From Cytospora piceicola (lineage: Eukaryota; Ascomycota; Sordariomycetes; Diaporthales; Cytosporaceae): a DNA stretch of 64,000 nucleotides. The position numbers and the translations under genes are program-made. The notes below the pieces were generated by a model. The model made no database searches and was not told where the DNA came from. It worked only from the letters and a program-made list of their open reading frames with translations. Positions 23,242 to 32,848 of the stretch are shown piece after piece; positions within the stretch are counted from its first letter, which is position 1; each line of letters begins with the position of its first letter. The stretch covers positions 124,001 to 188,000 of the forward strand of contig JALQBC010000014.1 of assembly GCA_023375675.1 (NCBI GenBank). The letters run 5' to 3'.

Positions 23242-25647
23242 ATGGCGGACGACGCTGCGGCTCTTGCAGCTCTTGTGGCGGACGAGGGACGGAACGAGGA
23301 CATGGATGAGAGCCTCAATGACAGCGCGGATGAGGATGCGAACGATGACGCGAACGAGAGCGAGGATGAAGATGGGAATGAGGACACGAACAATGACACG
23401 AACGACGGTGCGAACGACGGCACGACCGAAGGCGTGAGTGAGGTCAGGAGAAGTCGCAAGGGCCACAAGAAGTCACGCAACGGGTGTCGCGAGTGTAAAC
23501 GGCTTCGCCAGAAGGTACGCAACAGTACCTGCTAAGCCATTCCCCCGGGAGATGAAGCTCACGCAGTCACCAATAGTGCGACGAGGCGAAACCAGCATGT
23601 GGTTACTGCAGCAAAAGAGGCAAGCTCTGCGATTATACCTTGCCTCCGGCCAAGAGGCGAGGCCCCAAGCCGAAGGCTCCCCATGAGCGGCCATGGAAGG
23701 AGCCTAAAGCCATCTTGCGCCCCAAGACCACGTACAACATTAGGAGAAAACAGGAGGTCCTGCTGTGGCTCATCCACCACCGCGTCGAGGATATCGAGAG
23801 CGATATTCCGGGCCGCCCTCCCACTGCGAAATGGCGAGAAGGCGAAGCAGGCTGTGTGGAGAAGGAACCGAGGACAAGTACGAAAATCCCGTGCCTCCCA
23901 TCTTGAATTCTCGCAACGAAAGTACTGACTCTCCGTGTGAAAAGTGCCTGACGGTTCCCAGAAGTGGTTCCGGACCCCAACCTACCTAGAGGCGTCCAAA
24001 TTCTGGAAGGTATCGGCATCTACCTTGACCTCGTGGTGGAAGAAAAGGAAGGAAATCCTTGGCGGAGAGGTGCCCCAGCCCGATGTTCCCCTTGTGCACC
24101 CTTCGGAGAGAAGAAAGCCATTCCCAATGCCCATCGTCTCGCCCGGGCCGCCGGGGCAGCCGCCACGTCCTTGGACTGTCGGGGGATCGCAAGGAAGTGA
24201 ACAACCGTCAGTCAACGGACAGTCACCAGTCAACGGACAACTGCCACCGAACGGGCAACCGCCGGTCTATGGCCCATCACCAGTACGTGGACAACCGTCA
24301 GTTTATGGGCCACCACAGGTCTACGGGCCACCTCAAGTCCACGGGCCACCGCAACTCCAAGGTCCACCGCCGGTCCAAGGACCATCGCCAGTCCACGCGC
24401 AACCACCAGCAAATAGGCTGGACAGTGCCCTGCAAGAAGCCCAGAGGCTCGCGAATCAGATGACAGCTGGACGGCCCCCATCGAACCCCCCTGGGCCCTA
24501 CCAGGCACTTCCTCGTCCTACTTTCCCCCCTCACCCCCACCCTCACCCCCTACCTTCTCAGGGCCCCCGTTCTCCTAATCTCCAAGAAGCACCTCAGGCA
24601 CAAGTTCCAGGTGCGCGGCCCATAGCGCCTCGTCCAGGAGCGCCACATGGGCCGCAACAGCCAGCACAACCACAGGCCGGTCCAGCTCCGCCGCAGGGGC
24701 AGGTGTTGCATCCGCTGTACCGCGCTGGCTACACCGTCGATGCTGTGCACAGAGAGGTCACCAGCATGGTCCGCGCACCGCAAGCCATACATATCGACAA
24801 CCTGTTGCGGGCCATAGCGATGGCGCATGAGCTGGTTGCCCATCTCAACGAGTCTCACAAGGCTCTCCTGAACCCTCAGTCCTACCCTTACTACTATCAC
24901 CCGGGTCCTGGATTCCCCCACGAACAGCATCAACATCCCGATCCTCGGTTTCCGCCACCTCCTGGGCCCCATACACAGCACCCTACCCCACAGGCGCGCC
25001 ATGTTGCTCAGGGCCAGCCGCCTCGACCGCAGGTTGCAGGACCTCAACACACCTCGGCGAGGTTCGCCAACCAAAGTAGCGCATCCCCCGATCAACGCAA
25101 CACAGTTTCCCCAGCACCTCCGTCGGCTCGACCACCGCATCTGCCGTTCAAGGTCTCTGAATCGGCTGCTGGGGTGTTTGACAGGGGGAGGTCCGCCGCA
25201 AATGAAGGTGCCCGGAAAGAACGGCAGGAAGAGCCCGCACCTCATAAGGAAAAGGCTTCACAACAAGGTTCTACTACTGACGAGCCAGGGAAGACATCGG
25301 AAGCAGGCGGCGCTGTCAGGAACCGCCCTGATGATGATACCAGCGGAGACGATCCGAGCAGTACACCAGGAAAAGGAGATGACGGAGATGTGACCATGAC
25401 GCTGGGTGAAAATGATAAAAATGCGAAGCAGAAGGACGCGGTCCAAGTCATTTCATCGGATGAAGAAAGCGGCGAGTCGGAGCAGGAGGACTCGGCGATG
25501 ATGGAGGGATCAGATTCCGAAGACGCCACCGTAGGGAAGGATGCCCGTGATGAAGTCGGTGACACCGTCATGGCCGACGCGCCAGTCAAGGAGGGACCAA
25601 CGAAAGAGGCAGACAAGGCTAGGCCGGAGTCGGAGGAAGCTCAGTAG
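23242..25647 (+). CDS. Zn(II)2Cys6 DNA-binding protein with HTH-like segment
   Basis: Three exons (23,242-23,514; 23,577-23,877; 23,945-25,647) join in frame to 758 aa. Residues 1-65 are very acidic (Asp/Asn/Glu). The zinc cluster has Cys at 82, 85, 92, 99, 102 and 109 (spacing 2, 6, 6, 2, 6), and intron 1 splits it just before Cys92. Basic RRGPKPK follows. After intron 2 the segment RTPTYLEASKFWKVSASTL-SWWKKR looks like a helix-turn-helix, so the protein may contact DNA twice. The rest is disordered: short GPPQV-type proline-glutamine repeats at about residues 280-350, a His-Pro-rich middle, and an acidic Ser/Glu tail. The fungal middle homology region of most Zn2Cys6 activators is not evident. 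The last 7 bp of the coding region overlap the end of the gene on the other strand. Confidence 0.82.
24205..24415 (+). repeat. Coding minisatellite (proline-rich heptad-like repeats)
   Basis: Inside the Zn2Cys6 gene, units of 18-24 bp such as GGGCCACCACAGGTCTAC repeat about ten times. They encode NGQ-P-V and then GPPQVYGPPQVHGPPQL-type peptides. Copies are similar enough to expand or contract by slippage. Confidence 0.75.
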
Positions 25648-27751
25648 TCTGATCGATATACCAATCGCACATTGAAAGTCGGTGGTCCCCCATGTGCAAG
25701 ATACGCACTCAGCTGGTCATCATCTTGAATCTGCAGAGGGATGTACTGGCCGCCCTCCATGTCTGGCAACTTCAGCATCCCCTCCACGCGCACGCATCTT
25801 GAGCCGGGGACCTTCTGTTCCGCAAGCTGGCAAAGCGCCTCGACTGAGTGATTTGTTAGGAAAACGATACTTGGCTGACTTTCGTGGTCGAGCCGCAGGT
25901 AGATCGGTATCGTTCCGGTGTTTGTTGGTGGTACTGTTTGGAAGACAGCTGGTGCTGCCGTGGGCTGAGAGGGGTCAAAGGGCGACGGGGCGGCCAGTGG
26001 TGTCGGCCCTGCAAGATACTGTTGGCTGGGGTCAACAAATGGGCTTTGTGTATTTGGGTTGAGAAGCAGTGATGGTCCAAGCTGTGAAGAGTCCATGGGT
26101 ACGTGCAAGCCCATGTGTGGATCGATAAGATGGTGGTCAGACAAGATGCGTGGAGGATGGGAGTGGCCATGTTGGCCAGCGTTAGCAACGGCTGGAACTA
26201 GCAGCTCGGGTGCGAAGTCAGAGGCGTCCTCTCCCATCACATGCAGGCCAGGGTGGTTATCCTCGAACCCGTCGCCATCCCCGGCATCTTCGGAAGTCAC
26301 AGGCTTTCTCTGTTTGACACCTTTGTGCCGGGTCTGATCATCCCGTAACCGTTTCATCACATCTCTTGCGAGCGCCTCCACGGCCTTGGTCTTCATCTCA
26401 TGGTTGTGCTTGTCGTGAAGCCTGCTGAGGATCTTCTGCAGCATCTGCGACTCGTCGATCCACTTCTGCTTGAGCTCCTTCCAGCGGTCAGGGCCCATGG
26501 CCAGCTTGGAGGTGAAGCCGTCCGCCTGCAGGATCTTGTAAAAGGCGGCGCGGACCTCCCTCGACTCCTGGGGGTTCAAACCAAGGATGTTCTTTGCATC
26601 AGCCAGCAGTAATTCCTTATCGCCCCCGGATCGCATGCGCTTCGTGACGTCCGAGCAGATGACGTCCAGTGCGAGTTTCTTCCGGTCCATGTTGTCCTTG
26701 TTGATCCACATGACATCCTGGAGCCGATAGAACTCGCCGACTAGGCTCTGCTTCGCCGTTTCCCACGCCTCGGGCCCCGCCACCGTCTTCTTCACGACAC
26801 CGGCGGCCTCGCAGATGGATTGGAACTTCTCCCGGACGGCAATGTACGTCGCTTTGTCCAAGCCGAGGATCAATTGACTCTCGCCAAGCGTTGTCTCGGA
26901 GGGAAAACGGGGAGGCCCAGGTGGGTCGGCAGGCATTCCGGCATACTGCCGAGTCCGCCGCCGCCGTTTCTTGGTTACCCAACGCTCCGCGGACTCGGTT
27001 TCCATCTTGCGCTTGCGCTCCTCCATGAGATGTGAAGCTAGGTCGGGGGCTTCAGGCGTGGCTAGTGGCGACTCCTCCTCATCCTCCCCTGTGATAAGCT
27101 CCTCATCATTATCATCATCATCATCATCATCATCATCATCGACATCGTCATGGTCGTCACCGCTCAAAGCGCCTCCTGGAGAGAGTTGGGCCTCATCCTT
27201 CTTCCTGTCCGCGGGCACCCGCAGCAACCATCGGTGCTTGCTGCGCACGCGATTCAACTCACGCGACTTGATGTCGAAGCCGTCTTCTTCGTTCAGGATG
27301 CGCAGCATCTCGGCCTGCGAGAGGTTGTGCTCCCATAGCTCCTTGACACGCGCGACAAGCTGGTCATTTTTGAGGGCTGGTTGGTGTTTTGATGGGAAGT
27401 CCCAGCGTCTAAACTGTGCTTGATATGCGCGTTTGCTGTAGAGGCGTGTTAGCCCTGGGAGGGGAGCATTGAAAAGGAGTCATGGATAAACCGCCAAGCT
27501 GGTCCCCGGCCTCGTCGGCCCCGACCCGGGAATCTGGATGGCCGATCTGCTGACGGGGCCGGGAGTTTGTGTACGGCAGGGGAGAAGACACGCCGAGGCA
27601 GCCCGGAGAACAGTTCTAGAAGGTAGCTGACTTGCCTTGGCGTGAAGCTGTGTTGTATGCGCATGTGCGTGATGATCTCCTCGATTGTTTTTTTCTCATA
27701 TACGTAGAGGGTTTTCAGTACGTCTTTATGCGACTCCCATTCATAGACCAT
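25641..27751 (-). CDS. Clr5-domain protein
   Basis: Two exons (27,751-27,636 and 27,435-25,641) join to 636 aa. The N-terminus is the fungal Clr5 domain: YEWESHKDVLKTLYVYEKK-TIEEI, then, across the intron, SKRAYQAQFRRWDFPSKH. A region typical of these proteins follows (LNEEDGFDIKSRELNRVR, WLLRVP). The 200 bp intron starts GCAAGT and ends CTACAG, so it is a GC-AG intron; the join restores the family motif exactly. Residues about 110-150 hold an Asp run encoded by a CAT/ATC triplet microsatellite (27,105-27,145). The middle has two related helical repeats (TYIAVREKFQSICEAAGV... and EVRAAFYKILQADGF...), and the C-terminal ~100 residues look like a small beta-rich domain. Clr5 is a fungal domain of uncertain function, and the nuclear role is inference. 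This gene and ROK1 are divergent, 320 bp apart. Confidence 0.82.
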
Positions 27752-28071
27752 GTTGTCGTTTGGAGACTACCTTCCTGTCGCTATTGCTGGCATGTTGCAG
27801 TTGTTAGATGCAGATGATTCTGGGGAGAGAAGGAATACCTGCACTCGTGGTCTATCTCGCCGTCCAGAATTGCGGGGACTGATCATGTTAGTGTATCTGT
27901 TATCGATAAGGAAGTTCCTCGAAATTTCTCGACGATCACAGGTCAAACTTGCGCCATGTTGGATGGGCGTGCTTCTTTCAAGTCTGTCTTATAACTCCCT
28001 CAACCCACGTACGATCGTCCGAGACGAACAGAAACGTACCGAGTGTCCACGGCCGGGATATCACTTACACG
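27752..28071. promoter_or_regulatory. Shared promoter region, Clr5 gene / ROK1
   Basis: The two start codons are 320 bp apart and point away from each other, so both promoters must lie here. No TATA box is obvious. The helicase frame stays open upstream of its chosen start, which leaves little room for its 5' leader. Confidence 0.55.
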
Positions 28072-30159
28072 ATGGATATCTTCAAGGTCCTGTCCATCGG
28101 GATTAACAAAACGAGAAAGACAGGCCCGGCAGCAACCAAACTCCCTTCAGCTGGTGCTCAGACCAATGCTCAATTCTACCACGACAAAGTAGGGACAGAC
28201 AGGGGCACGAAACGGAAGAGGGCGGCTGATGAGGGTGACGATGAAAGCGACTCCGACGCAGACGATATCGACTTCTTTGCCCCCAAAGAGGTCAAGGGCG
28301 CCAAGAAGAAGGAGACCGTAAAGCCCAAGCCGGTCGAGAAGCCCAAGGTCACCAAGGCGAAGCTGCTGGATGAAGATGAATGCAGGCAGATGCTACGATC
28401 TCACCGTTTGAAGTTCACGTTACTGTCCGCCGGCGCGGAGAACAAGTCCAAGGTCAAGAAGAGCAAGAAGAAGGCCAAGGCAGTCGCAGAGTCCAAGCAA
28501 AAAAATAAGCAACTGTTCCCCCAGCCTCTCCGAGCTTTTGGCCACTTGCGGTCTACGTACAACGTGTCTGCCCGGCTGGCGGACAATCTCGATGCCCAAG
28601 GATATCGTGAGCCGACCGAGGTGCAGATGGCTAGTCTGCCAACGCTGTTGGATGCGGGTGTTGCACTTGGAAATGCACTGGGAGAGGATGCTTCTCCCGC
28701 CTCTGTCGACTTTTTGGCAGTCGCACCCACGGGAAGTGGCAAGACCATCAGCTTCTTGATTCCCGCCATCAACGGCATAATGAAGAGGCGCGCTGGGTTG
28801 GAGGACCGCAAGAAGCATGATTTGGAGGCCATTGTTGTTGCGCCTACGCGGGAGCTTGCCAACCAAATCCTCAACGAAGCTCGAAAGTTGACTGTTGGGT
28901 TGGGCGTCAAGGTGGTGGCCATGAAGAAGGGCATGCGACTCGCCCTAGAGGATGGGACAGCCGGCAGCGAGGAGCCGCCACGCGAAGACGATGAGTCCGA
29001 AGGCAGCGACGACGATTCCGAGGACGACGAGGACGAAGACGACAACGCTGCGAAGCCTGTCACCAAGGCCGACATCCTGGTGACAACACCTATGCTGCTC
29101 CTTAACCTGCTCAACAAGGGAAAGTCGAGTAAGACTCTCCCCAACGTTAGGTCGCTGATACTGGACGAGGCCGATGTGCTACTGGACCAGCTCTTCCGGG
29201 ACCAAACCATGGGCATCTGGTCAGCCTGTACTAGCCCTGAACTAAGCCTTACGTGCTGGTCAGCAACGATGGGCTCCAATATTGAGACCATCCTTATGGA
29301 TCAGCTCAAAGCCCACTCCAAGAAGCTAGACATTCCTGAGAAGCCTTTTGTACGGCTGGTCGTCGGCCTCAAGGATACGGCAGTGCCAAACATCACACAC
29401 AAGCTCACATACACCGCCACCGAGCCCGGTAAGCTTCTCGCCCTGCGTCAACTCCTCCACCCGGTCTCAGGAGACGACTCGGGCCCACCCATGCGACCGC
29501 CCTTCCTCGTCTTCACCCAGACCATCGACCGGGCCACTGCCCTCCACGATGAGCTGAAGTACGACATCCCGATCGAGGCCGGCGGCTCGTCCCGCATTGC
29601 CGTGCTCCACTCCTCCCTGCCGGACACGCTCCGGTCGGACATCATGCGCCGCTTCCGCCTCGGCGAGATCTGGGTGCTCATCACGACGGACGTCCTCGCC
29701 CGGGGCGTCGACTTCGCGGGCGTCAACGGCGTGGTCAACTACGACGTGCCGTCGAGCGCCGCCTCCTACGTGCACCGGGCTGGACGGACCGGGCGCGCGG
29801 GGCGTGAGGGCGGTGTGGCGGTGACGCTGTACACGAAGGAGGATATCCCCTACGTCAAGAGTGTGGCCAATGTCATCGCGATGAGCGAGAAGCAGGCGGG
29901 CAAGACCGGCGAGGCGTCTGCTGTTCCCCAGTGGCTCCTGGATGCGCTCCCCAACGTGAACAAGGAGTCCAAGAAGAAATTGAAGCAAGGAGGTGTGGAG
30001 TCCAGGAAGACGGCCAAGATTACCTCCAAGAGTGGGTGGGAGAGGCAGAAGGAGCATAATAAGAGGGACGCGATCAAGGAGAGCAAAAAGAGGAAGAAGG
30101 GTAGCAAGCCTGAAGGGGGTGAAGGTGGTGAGAGTGATTGGGACGGTCTAGACGATTGA
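28072..30159 (+). CDS. ROK1: DEAD-box RNA helicase of the Rok1/DDX52 family
   Basis: Single exon, 695 aa. Rok1 is a nucleolar ATP-dependent RNA helicase needed for early cleavages in 18S rRNA processing. The start was set at MDIFKVLSIG because Rok1 proteins begin this way; the frame stays open 41 codons further upstream. Motifs in order: Q motif (YREPTEVQ, about residue 178), Walker A APTGSGKT (218), PTREL (258), DEAD (365), SAT (397), TTDVLARGVD (about 540), and HRAGRTGRAGR (568). All core residues are present. Between PTREL and the TTP motif there is an acidic insert of about 50 residues (Asp/Glu/Ser), longer than in a minimal DEAD core. Both ends carry lysine-rich stretches (KKSKKKAK near 155; KKRKKGSK near the end) that fit nucleolar targeting. 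Confidence 0.95.
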   Translation: MDIFKVLSIGINKTRKTGPAATKLPSAGAQTNAQFYHDKVGTDRGTKRKRAADEGDDESDSDADDIDFFAPKEVKGAKKKETVKPKPVEKPKVTKAKLLDEDECRQMLRSHRLKFTLLSAGAENKSKVKKSKKKAKAVAESKQKNKQLFPQPLRAFGHLRSTYNVSARLADNLDAQGYREPTEVQMASLPTLLDAGVALGNALGEDASPASVDFLAVAPTGSGKTISFLIPAINGIMKRRAGLEDRKKHDLEAIVVAPTRELANQILNEARKLTVGLGVKVVAMKKGMRLALEDGTAGSEEPPREDDESEGSDDDSEDDEDEDDNAAKPVTKADILVTTPMLLLNLLNKGKSSKTLPNVRSLILDEADVLLDQLFRDQTMGIWSACTSPELSLTCWSATMGSNIETILMDQLKAHSKKLDIPEKPFVRLVVGLKDTAVPNITHKLTYTATEPGKLLALRQLLHPVSGDDSGPPMRPPFLVFTQTIDRATALHDELKYDIPIEAGGSSRIAVLHSSLPDTLRSDIMRRFRLGEIWVLITTDVLARGVDFAGVNGVVNYDVPSSAASYVHRAGRTGRAGREGGVAVTLYTKEDIPYVKSVANVIAMSEKQAGKTGEASAVPQWLLDALPNVNKESKKKLKQGGVESRKTAKITSKSGWERQKEHNKRDAIKESKKRKKGSKPEGGEGGESDWDGLDD

Positions 30160-30845
30160 ATGTGTCGATACTTTGATGAGAATGCAGCAAATGGATACCA
30201 CCATGAAAGCTCAGATGTGGAATCCGCAGAAGGAGAAGAGGATACGGGAAGGTAATCCTTCCTTTGACCATGGTGCAATGATTTGTTAGGGGCCAAAAGC
30301 AAACTAGCCAACGACTTTGTAAAACACAAAAATCTCAACGACATACCAGGAGAAGTCACACGCACGCAAGTCTGCTTCCAGGACCGCAGAGATGGTTTCA
30401 TATAGTTCGTGAGCTGGAAGGCGAGGGTGCTACTAAACCAGGGTGGAAAAGATCACGCTATTTACTTCATCTGATCGAGATGTTGACAACATCTGCGCTT
30501 CAAGATATGTATGTAGATGCCTGAATATCGACTGCTTGATATGTAAGTCTGAGTACAGGCAACATCAGAACTTACCCATCAACGAATGTGTACCAGGCTT
30601 CCTTAAAAATTGGGAATGTTATTCACCAGTCTGTTCATACCTGCTGCCCAGTACACCCTCGGACGGTCGACTTCGGGCAAACGATCGTGGCTCACCAAGC
30701 ATATCGTATCTTGCTTTATAAAGAAGAGCTTTGTTCAAAAACAACAGAAACAATATCTTCGAGACATTCAAGTTGTGATCCGACAGAGCACTGCGGTCTT
30801 TTGCTAATAACACACCAAAACCCCTTCCGTACTTGCAGTCCCCTT
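30160..30845. other. Intergenic, between convergent gene ends
   Basis: About 690 bp between the stops of ROK1 and the SPRY gene. AT content is moderately raised (30,440-30,800). Nothing that looks coding or structural was found. Confidence 0.5.
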
Positions 30846-32048
30846 TCAAGGCTTGAATAGCCACGTGCTCCGGTCCAACATCACCTCAGCCGTAACGGCC
30901 CCGTACGTCCCAATAGCAACCGTCAAGTCATGAAAGCCCTCCAGGCCAGTAATCGGCAGGTCCTTCTCAAAGTCCAAGCTCTCATGCATATCCCACCTTC
31001 CCACCTCTCTCCCACCGCGCGTGAAGAACACCTCCACCTGTATTCCTCCATTTCCTCCTCCTCCCTCACTCCCCTTACCCTTCCCCTTCCCACCACCTGA
31101 CGACGACGAGGACACACCTCCCCCACTTGGCGAAAACACCATCCCGATCCCCACAACCTCCCCCTTCCGGAACGGCTCCGTAAAGTCCTTCCCGCCCCAC
31201 CGATCGTTCACGTACTTGTGCCCGTCATCCCCGTGCACGGCCAGGCTCCCCCTGTGCCACCCCGGCATCCGGAACGGCGGGTACGGCAGCGCCTGGAACC
31301 CCACCGCCAGGCCGGCGTCCCCGCCCAGCGCGCTCGACACCCGGCACTCAAAGTACACCGTCTTGGCCCGCCCCGTCGCGAGCGGGCTGTCCCTCTGCAC
31401 GAGGTACACGTGCGGGTACCCGATGACGCAGCAGTCCCCGCCGCGCCTGTCCGTCCTCAGGGCCCACGTGCCCCCCGCCGAGGCCGAGGCCGAGCCCGGC
31501 GCCGGCGCCAGGCTGCTCCCCCGGCTGAACACCCCCGGGCTCGGCGGCGCGATCAGCCGCGGCACGATGCCGTCCCGGCGGAGACCCGGCTCGGAATCCA
31601 GGCTCGTGGGCGGCGACAGCGGGAACTGCCTGCACCAGGCCTCGCCGGCCTCGGCCTGCTCCTCGGTCGCGTTGTTGGTGGGCGACCGGTCCCAGCCCGA
31701 GAAGATGTCTGGCGGCGGCGGGAAGAGCGAGGTGTCCGGGACGGCCTGCTCCCAGTTGTGCTGGGGCGGTTGCTGCTGCTGCTGCTGTGAGGGTGGTGGG
31801 CCGGGGGGTGGTGCGATGTAGTCGTAGTCGTCATCGGCGTTGCCTTTGCCCTTGCCTTTGCCGTAGGAGGGCGGCGGTCCGGCGGGTGGGGCATATTGCT
31901 CTGGTGAGACGGCTCCGGATGTGGCAGCGGGACGGTAGGACGGGGGTGGACCCGGTGGCGGGGGTACGTTGTCTACATCATTGTTGCTGTGGTTGTTGGA
32001 CGACGAATGCCGGAAGGGATTGTTGGATTTCAAGGAGCCGAACCCCAT
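30846..32048 (-). CDS. SPRY-domain protein with PPxY motifs
   Basis: Single exon, 400 aa from MGFGSLKSNNPFRH; the frame is open for 16 more codons upstream, but this ATG starts a cleaner N-terminus. Residues 1-100 are disordered and carry two PPSY sequences in near-identical PPPGPPPSY/PPAGPPPSY contexts, plus a glutamine run from a CAG-type repeat (31,770-31,790). PPxY peptides bind WW domains of Nedd4/Rsp5-type ubiquitin ligases. Residues about 190-400 form a SPRY/B30.2-like domain: VYFECRVSSALGGDAGLAVGF, then PGWHRGSLAVHGDDGHKYVN, then GDVVGIGM-like GEVVGIGMVFS, then VEVFFTRGG, ending AVIGTYGAV-like AIGTYGAVTAE. Yeast Ssh4 and Ear1 combine SPRY and PPxY as Rsp5 adaptors but are membrane-anchored. 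No membrane segment is seen here, so an adaptor role is inference. Confidence 0.82.
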   Translation of the reverse strand: MGFGSLKSNNPFRHSSSNNHSNNDVDNVPPPPGPPPSYRPAATSGAVSPEQYAPPAGPPPSYGKGKGKGNADDDYDYIAPPPGPPPSQQQQQQPPQHNWEQAVPDTSLFPPPPDIFSGWDRSPTNNATEEQAEAGEAWCRQFPLSPPTSLDSEPGLRRDGIVPRLIAPPSPGVFSRGSSLAPAPGSASASAGGTWALRTDRRGGDCCVIGYPHVYLVQRDSPLATGRAKTVYFECRVSSALGGDAGLAVGFQALPYPPFRMPGWHRGSLAVHGDDGHKYVNDRWGGKDFTEPFRKGEVVGIGMVFSPSGGGVSSSSSGGGKGKGKGSEGGGGNGGIQVEVFFTRGGREVGRWDMHESLDFEKDLPITGLEGFHDLTVAIGTYGAVTAEVMLDRSTWLFKP

Positions 32049-32848
32049 CTTGAATTCTTGTTTGATGTGTGTAGTAAGAAAGGGTAGTCCTGTCAATTGG
32101 CGCTTGTTGCGTTTGGTAGTCTTGGTTTTTATTCTTGGTGGGTGAAATACACAAAGTTCGGTTGAGTTATGCGAAGTCGAAAGACGCGGGGTTCAAATAA
32201 AGACCCTTTGGCACGCAGTCACATTTGAACTCAACTCAAGTTGGTCGTTGAGAGGCCGCCTCGTCACTGGTGACTGTGAGATGATGACAGTCAGGAACAG
32301 AATGAGGCTGTGCCACCTCCGCTAAGCTAACCGTTGCGAACCGCCAATCAATAGCAGCTTGGTTTTGACGCTTAGAGCTCCGTCTTGGAAGGGCACATTC
32401 GATATGTCTACTGTCTTCTCTCAGGCTTCGAAAAGGAAACCGTTCGAGTTTGTTAGTGGCGCTCTTAGGGACAGCGAAAGTGCTCAGTCCGGTGTCATCG
32501 AAGTCAAGAAGTCTGAAAGGAGTGACGACATTTAATTTCGTGAGGCAACATAAACAGTCTACCAAAGTTACAATCTGTCTGTAACACGACCCAATCGAAC
32601 TTGCTCATGTTCCTCGTCTCAGATGAGTTGGGCATCTGTTCAGATCCTAGAGAATCCACCCATAGACAACGCCGAAAGCAAAACCATCACCCATGGGAAA
32701 CCAGCACTCTGGTCTGTTTCCCACCTATTTGCAGAGGTCAAGTCTGTAGTTCAGATCGTATGACGAAGCAACCTATTGTTGTGCATGCGTCCTCCCTGAT
32801 TCCCATGCAAACATGGGTACTAGACAAACCATCCTCTCTCCATCCTCA
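32049..32848. other. Intergenic region
   Basis: About 800 bp upstream of the SPRY gene and downstream of the exchanger gene, both on the minus strand. No gene, tRNA or repeat was recognised. Confidence 0.5.

Noticed and set aside
22980..23522. 180-codon minus-strand frame rich in Ser, Phe and Leu
   Set aside because: It is antisense to the acidic leader of the Zn2Cys6 gene, whose GA-rich codons read as Ser/Phe/Val on the other strand.
28401..29291. 296-codon minus-strand frame
   Set aside because: It is the antisense shadow of ROK1, which has all helicase motifs on the plus strand.
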